Positions 33,980 through 43,099 of a stretch of DNA of 64,000 bases are shown one piece after another (the stretch's first letter is position 1; every line of letters starts with the position of its first letter). The stretch covers positions 1,326,902 to 1,390,901 of the forward strand of contig JAKVOB010000001.1 of NCBI GenBank assembly GCA_022483015.1. Direction: 5' to 3'. The notes under the pieces were generated by a model. That model was given only the letters and a program-made list of their open reading frames with translations, was not told the DNA's origin and searched no databases. Source of the stretch: Atopobiaceae bacterium (lineage in GTDB: Bacteria > Actinomycetota > Coriobacteriia > Coriobacteriales > Atopobiaceae). The position numbers and the translations under genes are program-made.

Positions 33980-34261
33980 ATGCCAGACGAGACCAACACC
34001 CCTGATGAGGTCGTTTCAGATGCGCCCGTCAAGGTCGACGAGCACCTGCTCGCGCGTGTGATCGATGCGGTCCGCCCGAGCCTTCAGGCTGATGGTGGCG
34101 ATGTCACGCTCGTGGGCGTGGACGAGCAGGGTGTCGTCTCCGTTGAGCTCTCGGGTGCCTGCGCAGGGTGCCCTATGAGCCAGATGACCCTCTCGATGGG
34201 CATCGAGCGTGTGCTCAAGGAGCATGTGCCGGGCGTCACGCGCGTGCAGGCCTTGGCATAG
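33980..34261 (+). CDS. NifU-like iron-sulfur cluster scaffold domain protein
   Basis: A 93-residue protein made of the C-terminal NifU/Nfu domain only, with the cluster-binding C61-x-x-C64 in GACAGCPMSQ and the typical RPSLQADGGDVTLVGVD region. Such stand-alone Nfu proteins carry an Fe-S cluster to target enzymes. The start follows GAAAGGA. A TACCAT -10-like box lies at about 33928. It leads a run with dcd and lgt (27 and 6 base gaps). Confidence 0.93.
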   Translation: MPDETNTPDEVVSDAPVKVDEHLLARVIDAVRPSLQADGGDVTLVGVDEQGVVSVELSGACAGCPMSQMTLSMGIERVLKEHVPGVTRVQALA

Positions 34262-34288
34262 GCTCGAGGAATCGAGGGGGTAGGTCAC

Positions 34289-34846
34289 ATGGTTCTCTCA
34301 GACCACGACATCAAGGCGGAGATCGCCTTGGGTCGTCTTGTCATAGACCCATACGATGAGACTAACGTCCAGCCTGCGTCGGTCGACGTCAGGCTCGGGG
34401 GAAACTTCCGTATCTTCCGGGGTGCCGCCACTGCTTACATCGACCCGCTCGACATGCAGCCGAACCTGACGGAGGCCATCGACGTGGAGCAGGGCGGTAC
34501 CTTCATGCTCCAGCCGGGCCAGTTCGCCCTCGGTACCACGTTGGAGCGCATCGTCATCCCCGATGACATCCTCGGCAAGCTCGAAGGCAAGTCGACGCTG
34601 GGACGCCTCGGCCTCATGATTCATTCCACCGCCGGCTATGTCGACCCCGGCTGGGACGGCGAGCTCACCCTCGAGCTCTCCAACGTCGCCACCCTTCCCA
34701 TCATGCTGCACCCTGGCATGCGCATCGGGCAGATGTCCTTCGAGCGTATGACCTCGCCGGTCGACCACCCCTATGGTTCGAAGGAGCTGGGGAGCCACTA
34801 TCAGGGCCAGCGCGGTGCCACCGCCTCCAGGGCCCTGTCCGAGTAG
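34289..34846 (+). CDS. dcd: dCTP deaminase
   Basis: The 185-residue enzyme deaminates dCTP to dUTP for thymidylate synthesis. The conserved core GKSTLGRLGLMIHSTAGYVDPGW and the following GELTLELSN, with the catalytic Glu, are intact, as is the N-terminal VQPASVDVRLG. Whether it also hydrolyses dUTP, as some actinobacterial forms do, cannot be decided. The lgt gene begins six bases after its stop. Confidence 0.95.
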   Translation: MVLSDHDIKAEIALGRLVIDPYDETNVQPASVDVRLGGNFRIFRGAATAYIDPLDMQPNLTEAIDVEQGGTFMLQPGQFALGTTLERIVIPDDILGKLEGKSTLGRLGLMIHSTAGYVDPGWDGELTLELSNVATLPIMLHPGMRIGQMSFERMTSPVDHPYGSKELGSHYQGQRGATASRALSE

Positions 34847-34852
34847 CGGCGT

Positions 34853-35680
34853 ATGACCCTCAACGACATCTATCAGTCCTTGGACCCCGTGGCCTTCACC
34901 GTGGGTCCTCTCTCGGTGCGTTGGTACGGCATCGGATACCTCCTGGGCTTCGTGGTGGGCGGGCTCCTCATCTGGCGCATCTCACGGCGCTGGAAGCTCG
35001 ACATCACGCCTGACGACATTCTCTCCATCGTCATCGGCCTTGCCTTCGGCGTCATCATCGGCGCGCGGCTCGGCTACGTGCTCTTCTATGGCGACGGCTA
35101 CTACCTGGCGCATCCTCTCGAGGTGTTCGCCACCTATGACGGAGGGATGAGCTTCCATGGGGGGCTCGTCGGAGCCGTCGTCGGTGGTTCGATCGCCTGC
35201 CGTTCCCTGCACATCTCCATCCCGACGGTCTGCGACCTCGGGGTCATCGCGGCGTGTCCGGGGATCTTCTTCGTGCGGTGCGCCAACTTCGTGAACGGCG
35301 AGCTCTGGGGAAAGCCTTGCAACCTTCCCTGGGCCGTCTGCTTCGAGTCGGGAGGCGGCATCCCGCGTCACCCCTCGCAACTCTATGAGGCACTTCTCGA
35401 GGGTGTCGTCATGTTCGTCGTGCTCTATGCGCTCTCGCGTAAGGCGCCTCCGCGCCCCCAGGGTACCTTCTTCGGTACGTTCATCCTGCTCTACGGGGTG
35501 TTCCGCATACTCATCGAGTTCGTGCGCGTCCCTGATGCGCAGCTCGGCTACCTTTGGGGTCCCATCACCATGGGACAGGTGCTGAGCCTGCCGCTCGTGG
35601 TGATAGGTGCCGTCGTCCTGGTGTGGGCGCAGAGGACCAAGCGACCCCAGATAGGTCACGTCGCTGCGAAGGCTGCCTAG
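34853..35680 (+). CDS. lgt: Prolipoprotein diacylglyceryl transferase
   Basis: The 275-residue membrane enzyme transfers diacylglycerol to the lipobox cysteine of prolipoproteins, such as those encoded at 356, 30253, 47112 and 49670. Seven membrane helices are visible. Family motifs are the YDGGMSFHGGLVGAV block with the essential histidine, the FVRCANFVNGELWGKP block with the conserved arginine, and RHPSQLYEALLEG. The start ATG at 34853 is six bases after dcd and uses a weak site within the dcd end, consistent with translational coupling. Confidence 0.96.
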   Translation: MTLNDIYQSLDPVAFTVGPLSVRWYGIGYLLGFVVGGLLIWRISRRWKLDITPDDILSIVIGLAFGVIIGARLGYVLFYGDGYYLAHPLEVFATYDGGMSFHGGLVGAVVGGSIACRSLHISIPTVCDLGVIAACPGIFFVRCANFVNGELWGKPCNLPWAVCFESGGGIPRHPSQLYEALLEGVVMFVVLYALSRKAPPRPQGTFFGTFILLYGVFRILIEFVRVPDAQLGYLWGPITMGQVLSLPLVVIGAVVLVWAQRTKRPQIGHVAAKAA

Positions 35681-35755
35681 CGTCCTTCGGTGGGGTGTGC
35701 CGGATATGCTCGCCCAGTCCCTTCGACGGGCGGTCTCGTGTTGATGTGCGGCTGC

Positions 35756-35816
35756 CTGCCAAAAGGGGGACCCGCAGGCAGCCCTCATCAGGCGCTGCGG
35801 GTCCCACTTTTGGCAG
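35756..35816. repeat. Palindromic REP-like element between lgt and the acidic protein gene
   Basis: Arms of 22 bases (35756-35777 and 35795-35816) match with one mismatch around a 17-base loop. The right arm contains CCACTTTTGGCAGG, which resembles the arms of the two palindromes at 52824-52964. It may also act as a bidirectional terminator between the convergent genes, although there is no T-run. Confidence 0.65.
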
Positions 35817-35879
35817 GTCATGTCCCTCGGGCCTCGAGGCCATGATGCGCGGGCCTGGCCCATGTGTCGGCTATCGACC

Positions 35880-36335
35880 CTATTCCTCGTCGAACGAGAG
35901 GAACGGTACCTCCTCGGCCTCGATGGGCTCGTCACCGCACGCGTCGCCGTCAAGATCCTCGTCCGTGTCTGCCTCGACGTCCTCGGAGTCGTCGTCGTCA
36001 TCGCCATAGACGCCGAACGCCTCTGCCACGTCACGCCCGGGTGCCGTGGGAAGCGCGGAGAGGATCGAGCAGAGGCCATCCTCGGACGGGACGATCTTCT
36101 GCCACTGCACGAGGAGCGCCTTGGTGGGCGCGGCCTCGAGCTCGACCAGGGAGTCGAGGTAGACCTCGCCGGCGCCATCGAGGAGGTCCGAGTTCGCGCG
36201 GAGCTCGCGCATCATCCGTGCGAAGGCATCCATGGCGTCCTCGGGGGAGGGGGCCTCGACCACGGCCGGCATGAGGCAGTAGTTCTCGGCATCGTCCTTG
36301 TCGTCGTTGTAGCTGAAGTTACCGAGGTACAGCAT
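35880..36335 (-). CDS. Acidic conserved hypothetical protein
   Basis: This is a 151-residue soluble protein with a defined N-terminal part (MLYLGNFSYNDDKDDAENYCLMP, then a helix with MDAFARMMRELR, and a KALLVQWQKI strand) and a very acidic C-terminal tail rich in Asp and Glu from about residue 110. The start at 36335 is decided by AGGAGG eight bases upstream; the longer ORF lacks one. I do not recognise the family. It lies downstream of a broken antiporter gene on the same strand but with about 60 bases between, so no functional link can be argued. Confidence 0.7.
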   Translation of the reverse strand: MLYLGNFSYNDDKDDAENYCLMPAVVEAPSPEDAMDAFARMMRELRANSDLLDGAGEVYLDSLVELEAAPTKALLVQWQKIVPSEDGLCSILSALPTAPGRDVAEAFGVYGDDDDDSEDVEADTDEDLDGDACGDEPIEAEEVPFLSFDEE

Positions 36336-36394
36336 GTGTTGCCTCCTGTCGACAGGCGGCATCCCGTGACGCCGCCACTTGTAGGCAATCTACC

Positions 36395-37851
36395 CTACTT
36401 CGCGTGGTCCTGCCCGCCCCGCTCGGCGTCTGGCGTCTGGGACGTCCCGCTTGCCTTGTCGGCGCGCGTGGCAATGCGATGTGCCATGGCGCGGCGTGCC
36501 GATGCGTGGGCGAGGAAGTCGGTTGACGAGAGGGACGTCCCGCCCTGGTCGGCCTCGTCGCGCAGCCTATGGAAGACCTCGCTGGTGGTATGGGCCGAGT
36601 GGACATGGTCGTGGAGGATGGTCGTCATGTGCGAGGGCTCGTGGGTGATCTGCTCCATCGCCTCGACAGGATGGGCCGATGACACCACGCGGAAGAGCGA
36701 TGTGACCACGGAACCACCAGCACCGTGCAGGCGCCGGCCATGACAAGGACGGACGCCATGTCATCGCTCATGGCGCCCGACTCGGTGGCGACGCTCGTGA
36801 TGGCGACGATGAGGGGCAGGGCCATGGAACAGTAGATCGAGCACGAGAGGCGCTCAGCGACGGTGAGGCCCCTCGTCTCGGGGCAGAGCCTGAGCGATAT
36901 GCCCACCGGTAGGGCCCTTACCAGCAGGAGCAGCCCCATGAACCCTACGAGTAGCAGCGGGTTGGCAAAGGCCGCCGTGAGGTCGACGGACGCACCAGAG
37001 ACGAAGAAGAAGACGGGAACCAGGAAGCCGTAGGCTATGGCGTCGAGCTTGGTCTCAAGGACGTGGTCTCCCTCGGGCGCGGCATGTCGGAGGATGAAGC
37101 CGGCTGCGAAGGCACCGAGCACCACGTCAAGGTCGAACAGCGCCGAGATCGCGACGAGGGTCACGAGCAAGGCTACCGTGACGCGCACCGTCGCCTGCGA
37201 GACCGTCTCGGCGTTGTCGCGCAGGAACGCCAGGACCTTCGATCCGGTCCTTCTCGCCCGGTCGGGCATCTTCGCGATGCGAAGGCAGATGAGCAGGAAG
37301 GCCCCGAGGATGACCGCGGTGAGCCACCACGACCGTGAGGAGAGCAGGAAGGCCATGGCGATGACGGGAAGCAGCTCGCCTATGGCCCCGTAGACGGTGA
37401 CGGCCTCGCCTACGGGGGTGCCGGTGAGGGCGCGGTCGCGCATGATGGGCGCAAGGGTGCCGTAGGCCGTGGTGGTCATCGCGATGGCGAAGGCGAGCGT
37501 GCCGACGTCCGTGAGGCCCGAGAGGGGCAGGAAGGGCGTGATGAGGAGTGCGGCTGCGAGCGAGACTGCCCAAGCCAGGCAGGCGTGCCTGCCCATGGGC
37601 CCGGTGAGCTGCTGCGGGTCGAGCTCGTAGCCTGCCATGAGGAAGAGGAAGGCCATGCCGAGCTGGGAGAGCATCTGGATCGACGGGGCGTCCGTGCTCA
37701 CGATGCCGACGCCCATGGGCCCGAGGATGGCCCCGGCAAACACCAGGAACACGACCTCGGGAACGGGTCGTCCGGGGATGAGGCTCGCCAGATAGGGACA
37801 TGCGAGGCAGACGAGCAGGATGAGTGCAAGGTCGAGAAGCTGCGCGGCCAT
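36395..37851 (-). pseudogene. Monovalent cation/proton antiporter (CPA2 family), frameshifted near its end
   Basis: The coding sequence starts at 37851 (GAGGAAGG upstream) and encodes about 12 membrane helices of a KefB/GerN-type Na+(K+)/H+ exchanger: PEVVFLVFAGAILGPMG, QLGMAFLFLMAGYELDP, and FFFVSGASVDL. The frame is good to about residue 380 (ACTVLVVP) and then turns into basic nonsense. The other frame, beginning with VVTSLFRVVSS at 36709, continues with a plausible hydrophilic tail (EAMEQITHEPSHMT) to a stop at 36395. One base appears to be missing near 36711. Because only the cytoplasmic tail is altered, the transporter could still insert; the change may also be a sequencing error. Confidence 0.75.
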
Positions 37852-37968
37852 GGTCGGAAGCCTTCCTCGGGGGTGCGGGCATGCTGTGTGATGATACCCA
37901 TGCCAAGGGCAAACGTTGACGCTGCTGGTACCATAGGCCAAGTTGTGACCACGCGTCCGAGGAGTCCC

Positions 37969-38922
37969 ATGCAAGCCGTGAGCCAAGAGCACATAGCCGT
38001 CCTGATACCCTGCTACAACGAGGCGCTCACGGTGGGCAAGGTCGTTGATGACTTCCGCGCCGAGCTGCCGGAGGCCGACATCTACGTCTACGACAACAAC
38101 TCGTCGGATGACACCGCCTCCATCGCACGCGAGCATGGGGCCATCGTGCGCTCCGAGCCCCGCCAAGGCAAGGGCAACGTGGTGCGTCAGATGTTCCGTG
38201 ACATCGATGCCGACTACTACGTCATGGTCGACGGGGACGACACCTATCCGGCCGACGAGGTGACGAACCTCCTGCAACCGCTCGAGGACGGAACGGCCGA
38301 TACCGTGGTGGGCGACCGCCTCTCGAACGGCACCTATGGCAAAGAGAACGACCGCGCGTTCCACGGCTTCGGCAACAACCTCGTACGATGGCTCATCGGC
38401 GTGCTCTATGGCATGGAGCTCACCGATGTGATGACGGGCTACCGTGCGTTCAACAAGGTGTTCGTGAAGACGCTCCCCGTTCTCTCGCCGGCCTTCGAGA
38501 TCGAGACGGAGCTCTCCATCCATGCCATCGACAAGCGCTGGCGCATCGCCCAGGTGCCCATCGACTACCGGGACCGTCCCGAGGGGTCGGTCTCCAAGCT
38601 CAACACCTTCTCGGATGGCCTCAAGGTCCTCGGCATGATCGCGACGCTCTTCAAGGACTACAAGCCGCTCGGCTTCTTCAGCCTGCTCGCGGCCATCTTC
38701 CTGGTCATTGGACTCATTGTGGGCATCCCTGTCGTCGTGGAGTTCAACGTGACCCATCTCGTGCCGCGACTTCCCACCGCCATCGTGGCCGTGGCACTCG
38801 TGGGGCTCGCGTGCCTGCTCTTCATGTGCGGGCTCATCCTCGACACCGTGGTCAAGGGCCACAGGCGTGAGTGGGAGCTCGAGGTCACGGCAGAGTACGA
38901 GCGTGAGCATGCCCGGCGGTAA
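37969..38922 (+). CDS. GT2 glycosyltransferase, polyprenyl/dolichyl-phosphate type
   Basis: The 317-residue enzyme has a GT-A domain with AVLIPCYNEALTVG, YVYDNNSSDDTA and the metal-binding VDGDDTYP, then MTGYRAFNKVFVK and two C-terminal membrane helices (about 235-260 and 270-295). It belongs to the DPM1/GtrB-like group that charges a polyprenyl phosphate with a sugar. The ATG at 37969 with GAGGAG upstream is preferred to earlier in-frame options. A TACCAT box (37930) lies in front. It is isolated from the other glycan clusters here; its lipid-linked product could feed the GT-C-like membrane proteins elsewhere in the window. Confidence 0.87.
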   Translation: MQAVSQEHIAVLIPCYNEALTVGKVVDDFRAELPEADIYVYDNNSSDDTASIAREHGAIVRSEPRQGKGNVVRQMFRDIDADYYVMVDGDDTYPADEVTNLLQPLEDGTADTVVGDRLSNGTYGKENDRAFHGFGNNLVRWLIGVLYGMELTDVMTGYRAFNKVFVKTLPVLSPAFEIETELSIHAIDKRWRIAQVPIDYRDRPEGSVSKLNTFSDGLKVLGMIATLFKDYKPLGFFSLLAAIFLVIGLIVGIPVVVEFNVTHLVPRLPTAIVAVALVGLACLLFMCGLILDTVVKGHRREWELEVTAEYEREHARR

Positions 38923-39045
38923 TCACCCTTTCACTTTGGCGTGAATTCGCGTATCGTATTGAGGGTTTCGCGATGCTGACGCATCGTGATCGTAGACTCG
39001 TCGTGCGGGGCAGGGCGCCTCACACGCAGCAGTGAGGAGACATGC

Positions 39046-39810
39046 ATGTCCGGACACTCCAAGTGGGCAACCACCAAGCACAAGAAGGCAGCCATCGACG
39101 CCAAGCGTTCGTCGCTGTTCTCCAAGCTCTCGCGTAACATCACCGTCGCGGCCCGCGTCGGCGGGGACCCGCTCCCCGAGAACAATGCCGCGCTCTCTGC
39201 CGCGGTCGCGCGTGCCCGCATGGTCTCCATGCCGAACGCCAAGATCAAGGCTGCCATCGACAAGGCCTTCGGTGCCGGTGCTGACGCAGCCGTCTACGAG
39301 ACCTTCTCGTATGAGGGCTATGGCCCGGCAGGCGTGGCCATCTACGTCGACTGCCTGTCCGACAACCGTAACCGCACGGCGGCCGATGTCCGTTCCGCCT
39401 TCACGCATGCCAACGGCAACCTCGGCACGTCCGGCTCGGTGGCCTTCCAGTTCGAGCGCAAGGGCTCGGTCGCCGTCGAGAAGGAGAAGTGTCCCGACGA
39501 GGACGAGTTCATGATGGCCGTGGCCGAGGCCGGCGGCGAGGACTACGAGGACGCCGGCGACGACTGGTGCGTCTGGTGCGACATGACCGCCATGAACGAC
39601 GTCGTCGCAGGTCTCGAGAAGCAGGGTATCGAGGTCAAGGGCTCCGAGCTCACGATGGTGCCCACCACCCCTACCGATGTCACGCCGTCGGACGCCAAGA
39701 AGGTGCAGCGCCTCATCGACCGTCTCGAGGAGCTCGAGGACGTCCAGAACGTCTATAGCACCATGAACATGACCGACGAGGTCGTCGCCGCCCTCGAGGA
39801 GGACGAGTAG
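39046..39810 (+). CDS. YebC/PmpR family protein
   Basis: The 254-residue product has the YebC/PmpR N-terminus SGHSKWATTKHKKAAIDAKR and the YGPAGVAIYVDCLSDNRNRT block. Members are described as transcriptional regulators and, more recently, as factors that relieve ribosome stalling at proline runs. The start follows GTGAGGAGA. A hairpin and a new -10-like box separate it from the AmaP gene, so it is probably a single-gene unit. Confidence 0.95.
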   Translation: MSGHSKWATTKHKKAAIDAKRSSLFSKLSRNITVAARVGGDPLPENNAALSAAVARARMVSMPNAKIKAAIDKAFGAGADAAVYETFSYEGYGPAGVAIYVDCLSDNRNRTAADVRSAFTHANGNLGTSGSVAFQFERKGSVAVEKEKCPDEDEFMMAVAEAGGEDYEDAGDDWCVWCDMTAMNDVVAGLEKQGIEVKGSELTMVPTTPTDVTPSDAKKVQRLIDRLEELEDVQNVYSTMNMTDEVVAALEEDE

Positions 39811-39890
39811 ACCCTGACCTCATGGTCCTACCCGCTCGCTTGGCAGGACTCATGACCGGCGCAAGGGGTATCCTCTAACCAGTCGAAGAT

Positions 39891-39919
39891 GTGCCCGGGG
39901 CTTCGGCTCCGGGCACTTT
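39891..39919 (+). terminator. UUCG-loop hairpin between yebC and amaP
   Basis: GTGCCCGGGGC, TTCG, GCTCCGGGCAC then TTTG. The 11 bp stem with a stable TTCG loop lies downstream of a TATCCT box (about 39870), so it would end yebC transcripts or sit in the 5' leader of the amaP mRNA. Confidence 0.6.
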
Positions 39920-39935
39920 GCAAGAGGGGGTCATC

Positions 39936-40670
39936 GTGGGAGGATTCAAGCGCTTTCTGCTCGTCGTCTTCGCGCTTGCGGGAGGCATCGCCTTGGCTGC
40001 GCTGCTGTTGCCTTGGCTGGGCCCGTGGACGCGTCAGGCCACGGCGCTCCTGGCCATCGACTGGTATGACTACGTCATAGAGGTCTGTTGCCTCATCCTC
40101 GGCATAGGGCTCGTGGTCTCGCTGCTCAGAGGCATCTTCTCGCGCAGGGCCGACTCCATCGTGGTCACGTCCGTGGATGGGGGAGAGGTCACGGTCTCAC
40201 GTGATGCCATCGCCTCGCAGGCGGTCCACATCATCGAGGAGGACGGCAGCTGCCTGGCCGACGACGTCCGCGTGAGCGCCAAGCGTTCGGGCAAGGTCCG
40301 TGTCAGTGTTCGCGTGCTTCCCCATCAGACGGTCGACGTCACCACCAAGGGCCCTCAGCTCCATCAGGCCCTCATGGAGGGACTTGCCGCCCTCTGCGCC
40401 GACAAGCTCAAGAGCGTCGACCTCGAGTTCATAGAGCCACAGACGCCGACCGACCCCCACGAGGACCAGTCGGACATGGTCGCGGCACCCGCAGACGAGG
40501 ACCACGAGCCCATGGCCGATTACGTCGAGGAGCCCCAGCAGGAGCCTTCCCCCTCGGCATCCTCCAAGCTCGACCTCGACCGACTCGAGTCCTTCGCGGC
40601 TGGCGGCGCACCATCACCTGATGACTCCGGGGACATCACCGTCCCACTCCGTGACGAGAGGAGCGAGTAG
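39936..40670 (+). CDS. amaP: Alkaline-shock membrane anchor protein AmaP
   Basis: The 244-residue product has two N-terminal membrane helices (about 6-28 and 45-65) with a short loop, then a cytoplasmic Asp23-like domain (IASQAVHIIEEDG, VRVSVRVLPHQTVDVTTKGPQLH), then a disordered acidic tail. AmaP of Staphylococcus anchors Asp23 at the membrane. It is followed by a DUF2273 protein and an Asp23/Gls24 protein, the usual set. GTG start with GAGGGGGT upstream. Confidence 0.85.
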   Translation: MGGFKRFLLVVFALAGGIALAALLLPWLGPWTRQATALLAIDWYDYVIEVCCLILGIGLVVSLLRGIFSRRADSIVVTSVDGGEVTVSRDAIASQAVHIIEEDGSCLADDVRVSAKRSGKVRVSVRVLPHQTVDVTTKGPQLHQALMEGLAALCADKLKSVDLEFIEPQTPTDPHEDQSDMVAAPADEDHEPMADYVEEPQQEPSPSASSKLDLDRLESFAAGGAPSPDDSGDITVPLRDERSE

Positions 40671-40672
40671 AC

Positions 40673-41110
40673 ATGGCACAGGACTCTTCCAAGAAGGCGG
40701 CCGGCTCGCAAGGACGTTCGCCCAAGGCGACCGTCGACACCGAGGCGAAGGCCGCGTCCCAGGCTCAGGACGCGAAGGCGCGCAAGGATGCCGACGCTGG
40801 CAGCCAGCAGCAGGGAGCCTCATCTCGCGACCAGGGCAAGGCCGCTCGTGAGACGATGGAGCGGACCGGTCATGCGGTCACCTCGTGGTTCGAGGAGATG
40901 TTCCCCGGCCATGGCAACGCGGTGCTCTTCGCCCTCATCGGCCTGTTGGCGGCCATCCTGCTGTTCGCCATCGGGTTCTGGCAGACCCTGCTCGTGGTCA
41001 TCCTCGTGGTGGCCGGGGTCGCGTTCGGCCAGTACCTCGACGGTGACCCGACGATCATCAACTGGTTCAAGGGACTCGCTGACGGCGGGACCAAGTCCAA
41101 CCGCAAGTAG
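40673..41110 (+). CDS. DUF2273-like small membrane protein of the Asp23 group
   Basis: The 145-residue protein has a charged, Ala/Gln/Lys-rich N-terminal half (1-75) and two hydrophobic helices (about 82-102 and 104-122), ending with FGQYLDGDPTIINWFKG. This double-helix module is DUF2273, which accompanies AmaP and Asp23. The long disordered N-terminus is unusual for the family. It starts two bases after amaP ends. Confidence 0.78.
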   Translation: MAQDSSKKAAGSQGRSPKATVDTEAKAASQAQDAKARKDADAGSQQQGASSRDQGKAARETMERTGHAVTSWFEEMFPGHGNAVLFALIGLLAAILLFAIGFWQTLLVVILVVAGVAFGQYLDGDPTIINWFKGLADGGTKSNRK

Positions 41111-41134
41111 CCTGTGACCATTCGAGGAGTGCAT

Positions 41135-41743
41135 ATGAGCGATACCAAGAAGACCGATACCAAGCAGACTGACCTGCCGGATGATGACGCTGCCAAGAAG
41201 TCTGCCACCCCTTCGGACGAAGCTGATGCCGAGGAGCTGACGGATGCTGAGGGCCACGGCATCGTGAGCTACGACGACGATGACGACCTCGAGGGAGAGG
41301 ACTCCCTCACCTTCTCGAACGGTGTGATCGAGAAGATCGTGGCGCTCGCCGTCCGTGACGTGCCCGGTGTCCTCGGCATGCGCGGCAGCTTCTTCAATCG
41401 CGTGCAGGAGACCTTCGGTGCCTCCAACCCAGCCAAGGGCGTGAGCGTCGAGGTCATGCCGGACAACTCGGTCAAGGTCAACATCTCCGTGCTCATCGAG
41501 TACGGCACCTATGCGCCGCAGGTGTTCGAGGACGTGAAGCGCGCCGTGGTCAAGCAGGTCGCCGGCATGACGGGGCTCGAGGTCAAAGGTGTGAACCTTC
41601 GCATCGAGGACGTGCTCACGGCTGACGAGTTCAAGGGCGCCGAGCGCGCGGAGCGCGAGGAGGTCGCGGCGGCTGCTGCCGCTGCCGCGGGGGACTCGTC
41701 TGCGGATGCCGACGAGGGCAAGACCGCAGAAGCAGCCGAGTAG
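41135..41743 (+). CDS. Asp23/Gls24 family envelope stress response protein
   Basis: The 202-residue cytoplasmic protein carries the Asp23/Gls24 domain: SNGVIEKIVALAVRDVPGVLGM, then VKVNISVLIEYGTYAPQVFEDVKRAV and MTGLEVKGVNLRIEDV. Acidic, low-complexity segments flank it at both ends. The family lines the membrane and is induced by envelope or alkaline stress, tethered by AmaP. GAGGAG precedes ATG 41135. MurT starts nine bases downstream, which links envelope stress to cell-wall amidation in one transcript. Confidence 0.92.
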   Translation: MSDTKKTDTKQTDLPDDDAAKKSATPSDEADAEELTDAEGHGIVSYDDDDDLEGEDSLTFSNGVIEKIVALAVRDVPGVLGMRGSFFNRVQETFGASNPAKGVSVEVMPDNSVKVNISVLIEYGTYAPQVFEDVKRAVVKQVAGMTGLEVKGVNLRIEDVLTADEFKGAERAEREEVAAAAAAAAGDSSADADEGKTAEAAE

Positions 41744-41752
41744 GCACCTCGC

Positions 41753-43099
41753 ATGGGCCTGAGGACGCAGCTCGCGACCGGATCGGGGCGCCTTGTGCGT
41801 TGGGGCCTGCGCTCGGTGGCGCATAGGGCCGGCTCGCAGCTTCCCGGACGCTTGGCCGTCTCGCTCGATCCCCACGTCATCGGTGAGCTCTCCTCTGGCA
41901 TCCTGCAGGGGTCTGTCGTGGTGTGCGGCACCAATGGCAAGACCACGACCAACAACGTCCTTGCGGCGGCCATGGAGGCCTCCGGGCGGAGCGTCGCCTG
42001 CAACCGTGACGGGGCCAACATGGTCCCGGGAGTGGCGGGGGCCCTCCTCGACGGTGCCGTCGACATGGCCGCCATCGAGGCCGACGAGCTCTCCACCATC
42101 CATATCCTCCCTGAGCTCAAGCCTCGTTACCTGGTGCTCCTGAACCTCTTCCGCGACCAGCTCGACCGGGCCGGGGAGATCGACCACGTGCAGGACACCA
42201 TCGTGGCGGCCTTGGCTGCGAGTCCGCAGACGGTTCTGGTGACCTGCGGCGACGACCCGCTCTGCATGGGCGTGGCCTATCGGGCCGCCGAGGCGGGAAC
42301 CAAGGTCATCGCCTTCGGCATAGCCGAGGACCTGCATCTGCCTGCAGACCGTGTGCCTGAGGCTCGCTTCTGCCAGAGGTGCGGGGCTGAGCTCACCTAC
42401 GAGTACCGACAGTATGCGCAGCTCGGTGCGTTCTCGTGCCCGGCGTGCGACTTCGCACGTCCCCGGCTCGACTATGCGGCGACGGAGGTCACCGTTGGCC
42501 GCGAGGGGGTCGCCTTCGACGTGTCAGGTCCCGGCCTCCCGGCTCCCCTGCGCGTCACGGCGGACTTCGGTGGCGTCTACATGGTCTACAACCTGCTCGC
42601 GGCCCTTGTCGCAGCGCATCTCATGGGGGTGGCCCCGGACGCGTTCCAACGTGCCCTCGACGGTTACCACCCTGCCAACGGCCGTCTGCAGCGGTTCCGT
42701 GTCGATGGTCGCGAGGTTGTGCTCAACCTTGCCAAGAACCCGACGGGCTTCAACCAGAACATCTCGCTGCTCCTGGCAGACGATCGTCCCAAGGCGGCGT
42801 TCTTCGTGGTCAACGACCACGACAACGACGGCAACGACATCTCGTGGATCTGGGACGTCGACTTCGAGCGGTTCGCCGCGGAGCCTGACCTCATGGTGAT
42901 CGCCGGCGGCATCCGGGCCAACGACGTGCAGGTCCGCATGAAGTATGCGGGCATCACGGCCCCTCTCGCCGGCTCGGTGGCCGATGCGCTCGCCATGGTG
43001 GCGGACCTGCCTCGCGACCGCCCGCTCTATGTGCTCACCAACTACTCCGCGCTCTGGTCCGCCAAGGCCGAGCTCGAGCGAATGGGGGAGCGCCTATGA
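41753..43099 (+). CDS. murT: Lipid II isoglutaminyl synthase, Mur ligase subunit MurT
   Basis: The 448-residue protein is a Mur-ligase homologue that, with GatD, amidates the D-Glu of lipid II to D-isoglutamine using ATP and glutamine. The P-loop is GTNGKTTTNN (59-68). The MurT-specific zinc ribbon is present with C207, C210, C229 and C232. The C-terminal MurT domain has NLAKNPTGFNQN and NDHDNDGNDISWIWD. Its last four bases overlap the GatD start (ATGA), as usual for this pair. Confidence 0.96.
   Translation: MGLRTQLATGSGRLVRWGLRSVAHRAGSQLPGRLAVSLDPHVIGELSSGILQGSVVVCGTNGKTTTNNVLAAAMEASGRSVACNRDGANMVPGVAGALLDGAVDMAAIEADELSTIHILPELKPRYLVLLNLFRDQLDRAGEIDHVQDTIVAALAASPQTVLVTCGDDPLCMGVAYRAAEAGTKVIAFGIAEDLHLPADRVPEARFCQRCGAELTYEYRQYAQLGAFSCPACDFARPRLDYAATEVTVGREGVAFDVSGPGLPAPLRVTADFGGVYMVYNLLAALVAAHLMGVAPDAFQRALDGYHPANGRLQRFRVDGREVVLNLAKNPTGFNQNISLLLADDRPKAAFFVVNDHDNDGNDISWIWDVDFERFAAEPDLMVIAGGIRANDVQVRMKYAGITAPLAGSVADALAMVADLPRDRPLYVLTNYSALWSAKAELERMGERL

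Noticed and set aside
37852-38910. Upstream extension of the antiporter ORF on the minus strand
   Set aside because: It is antisense to the glycosyltransferase gene at 37969-38922; the start at 37851 has GAGGAAGG.
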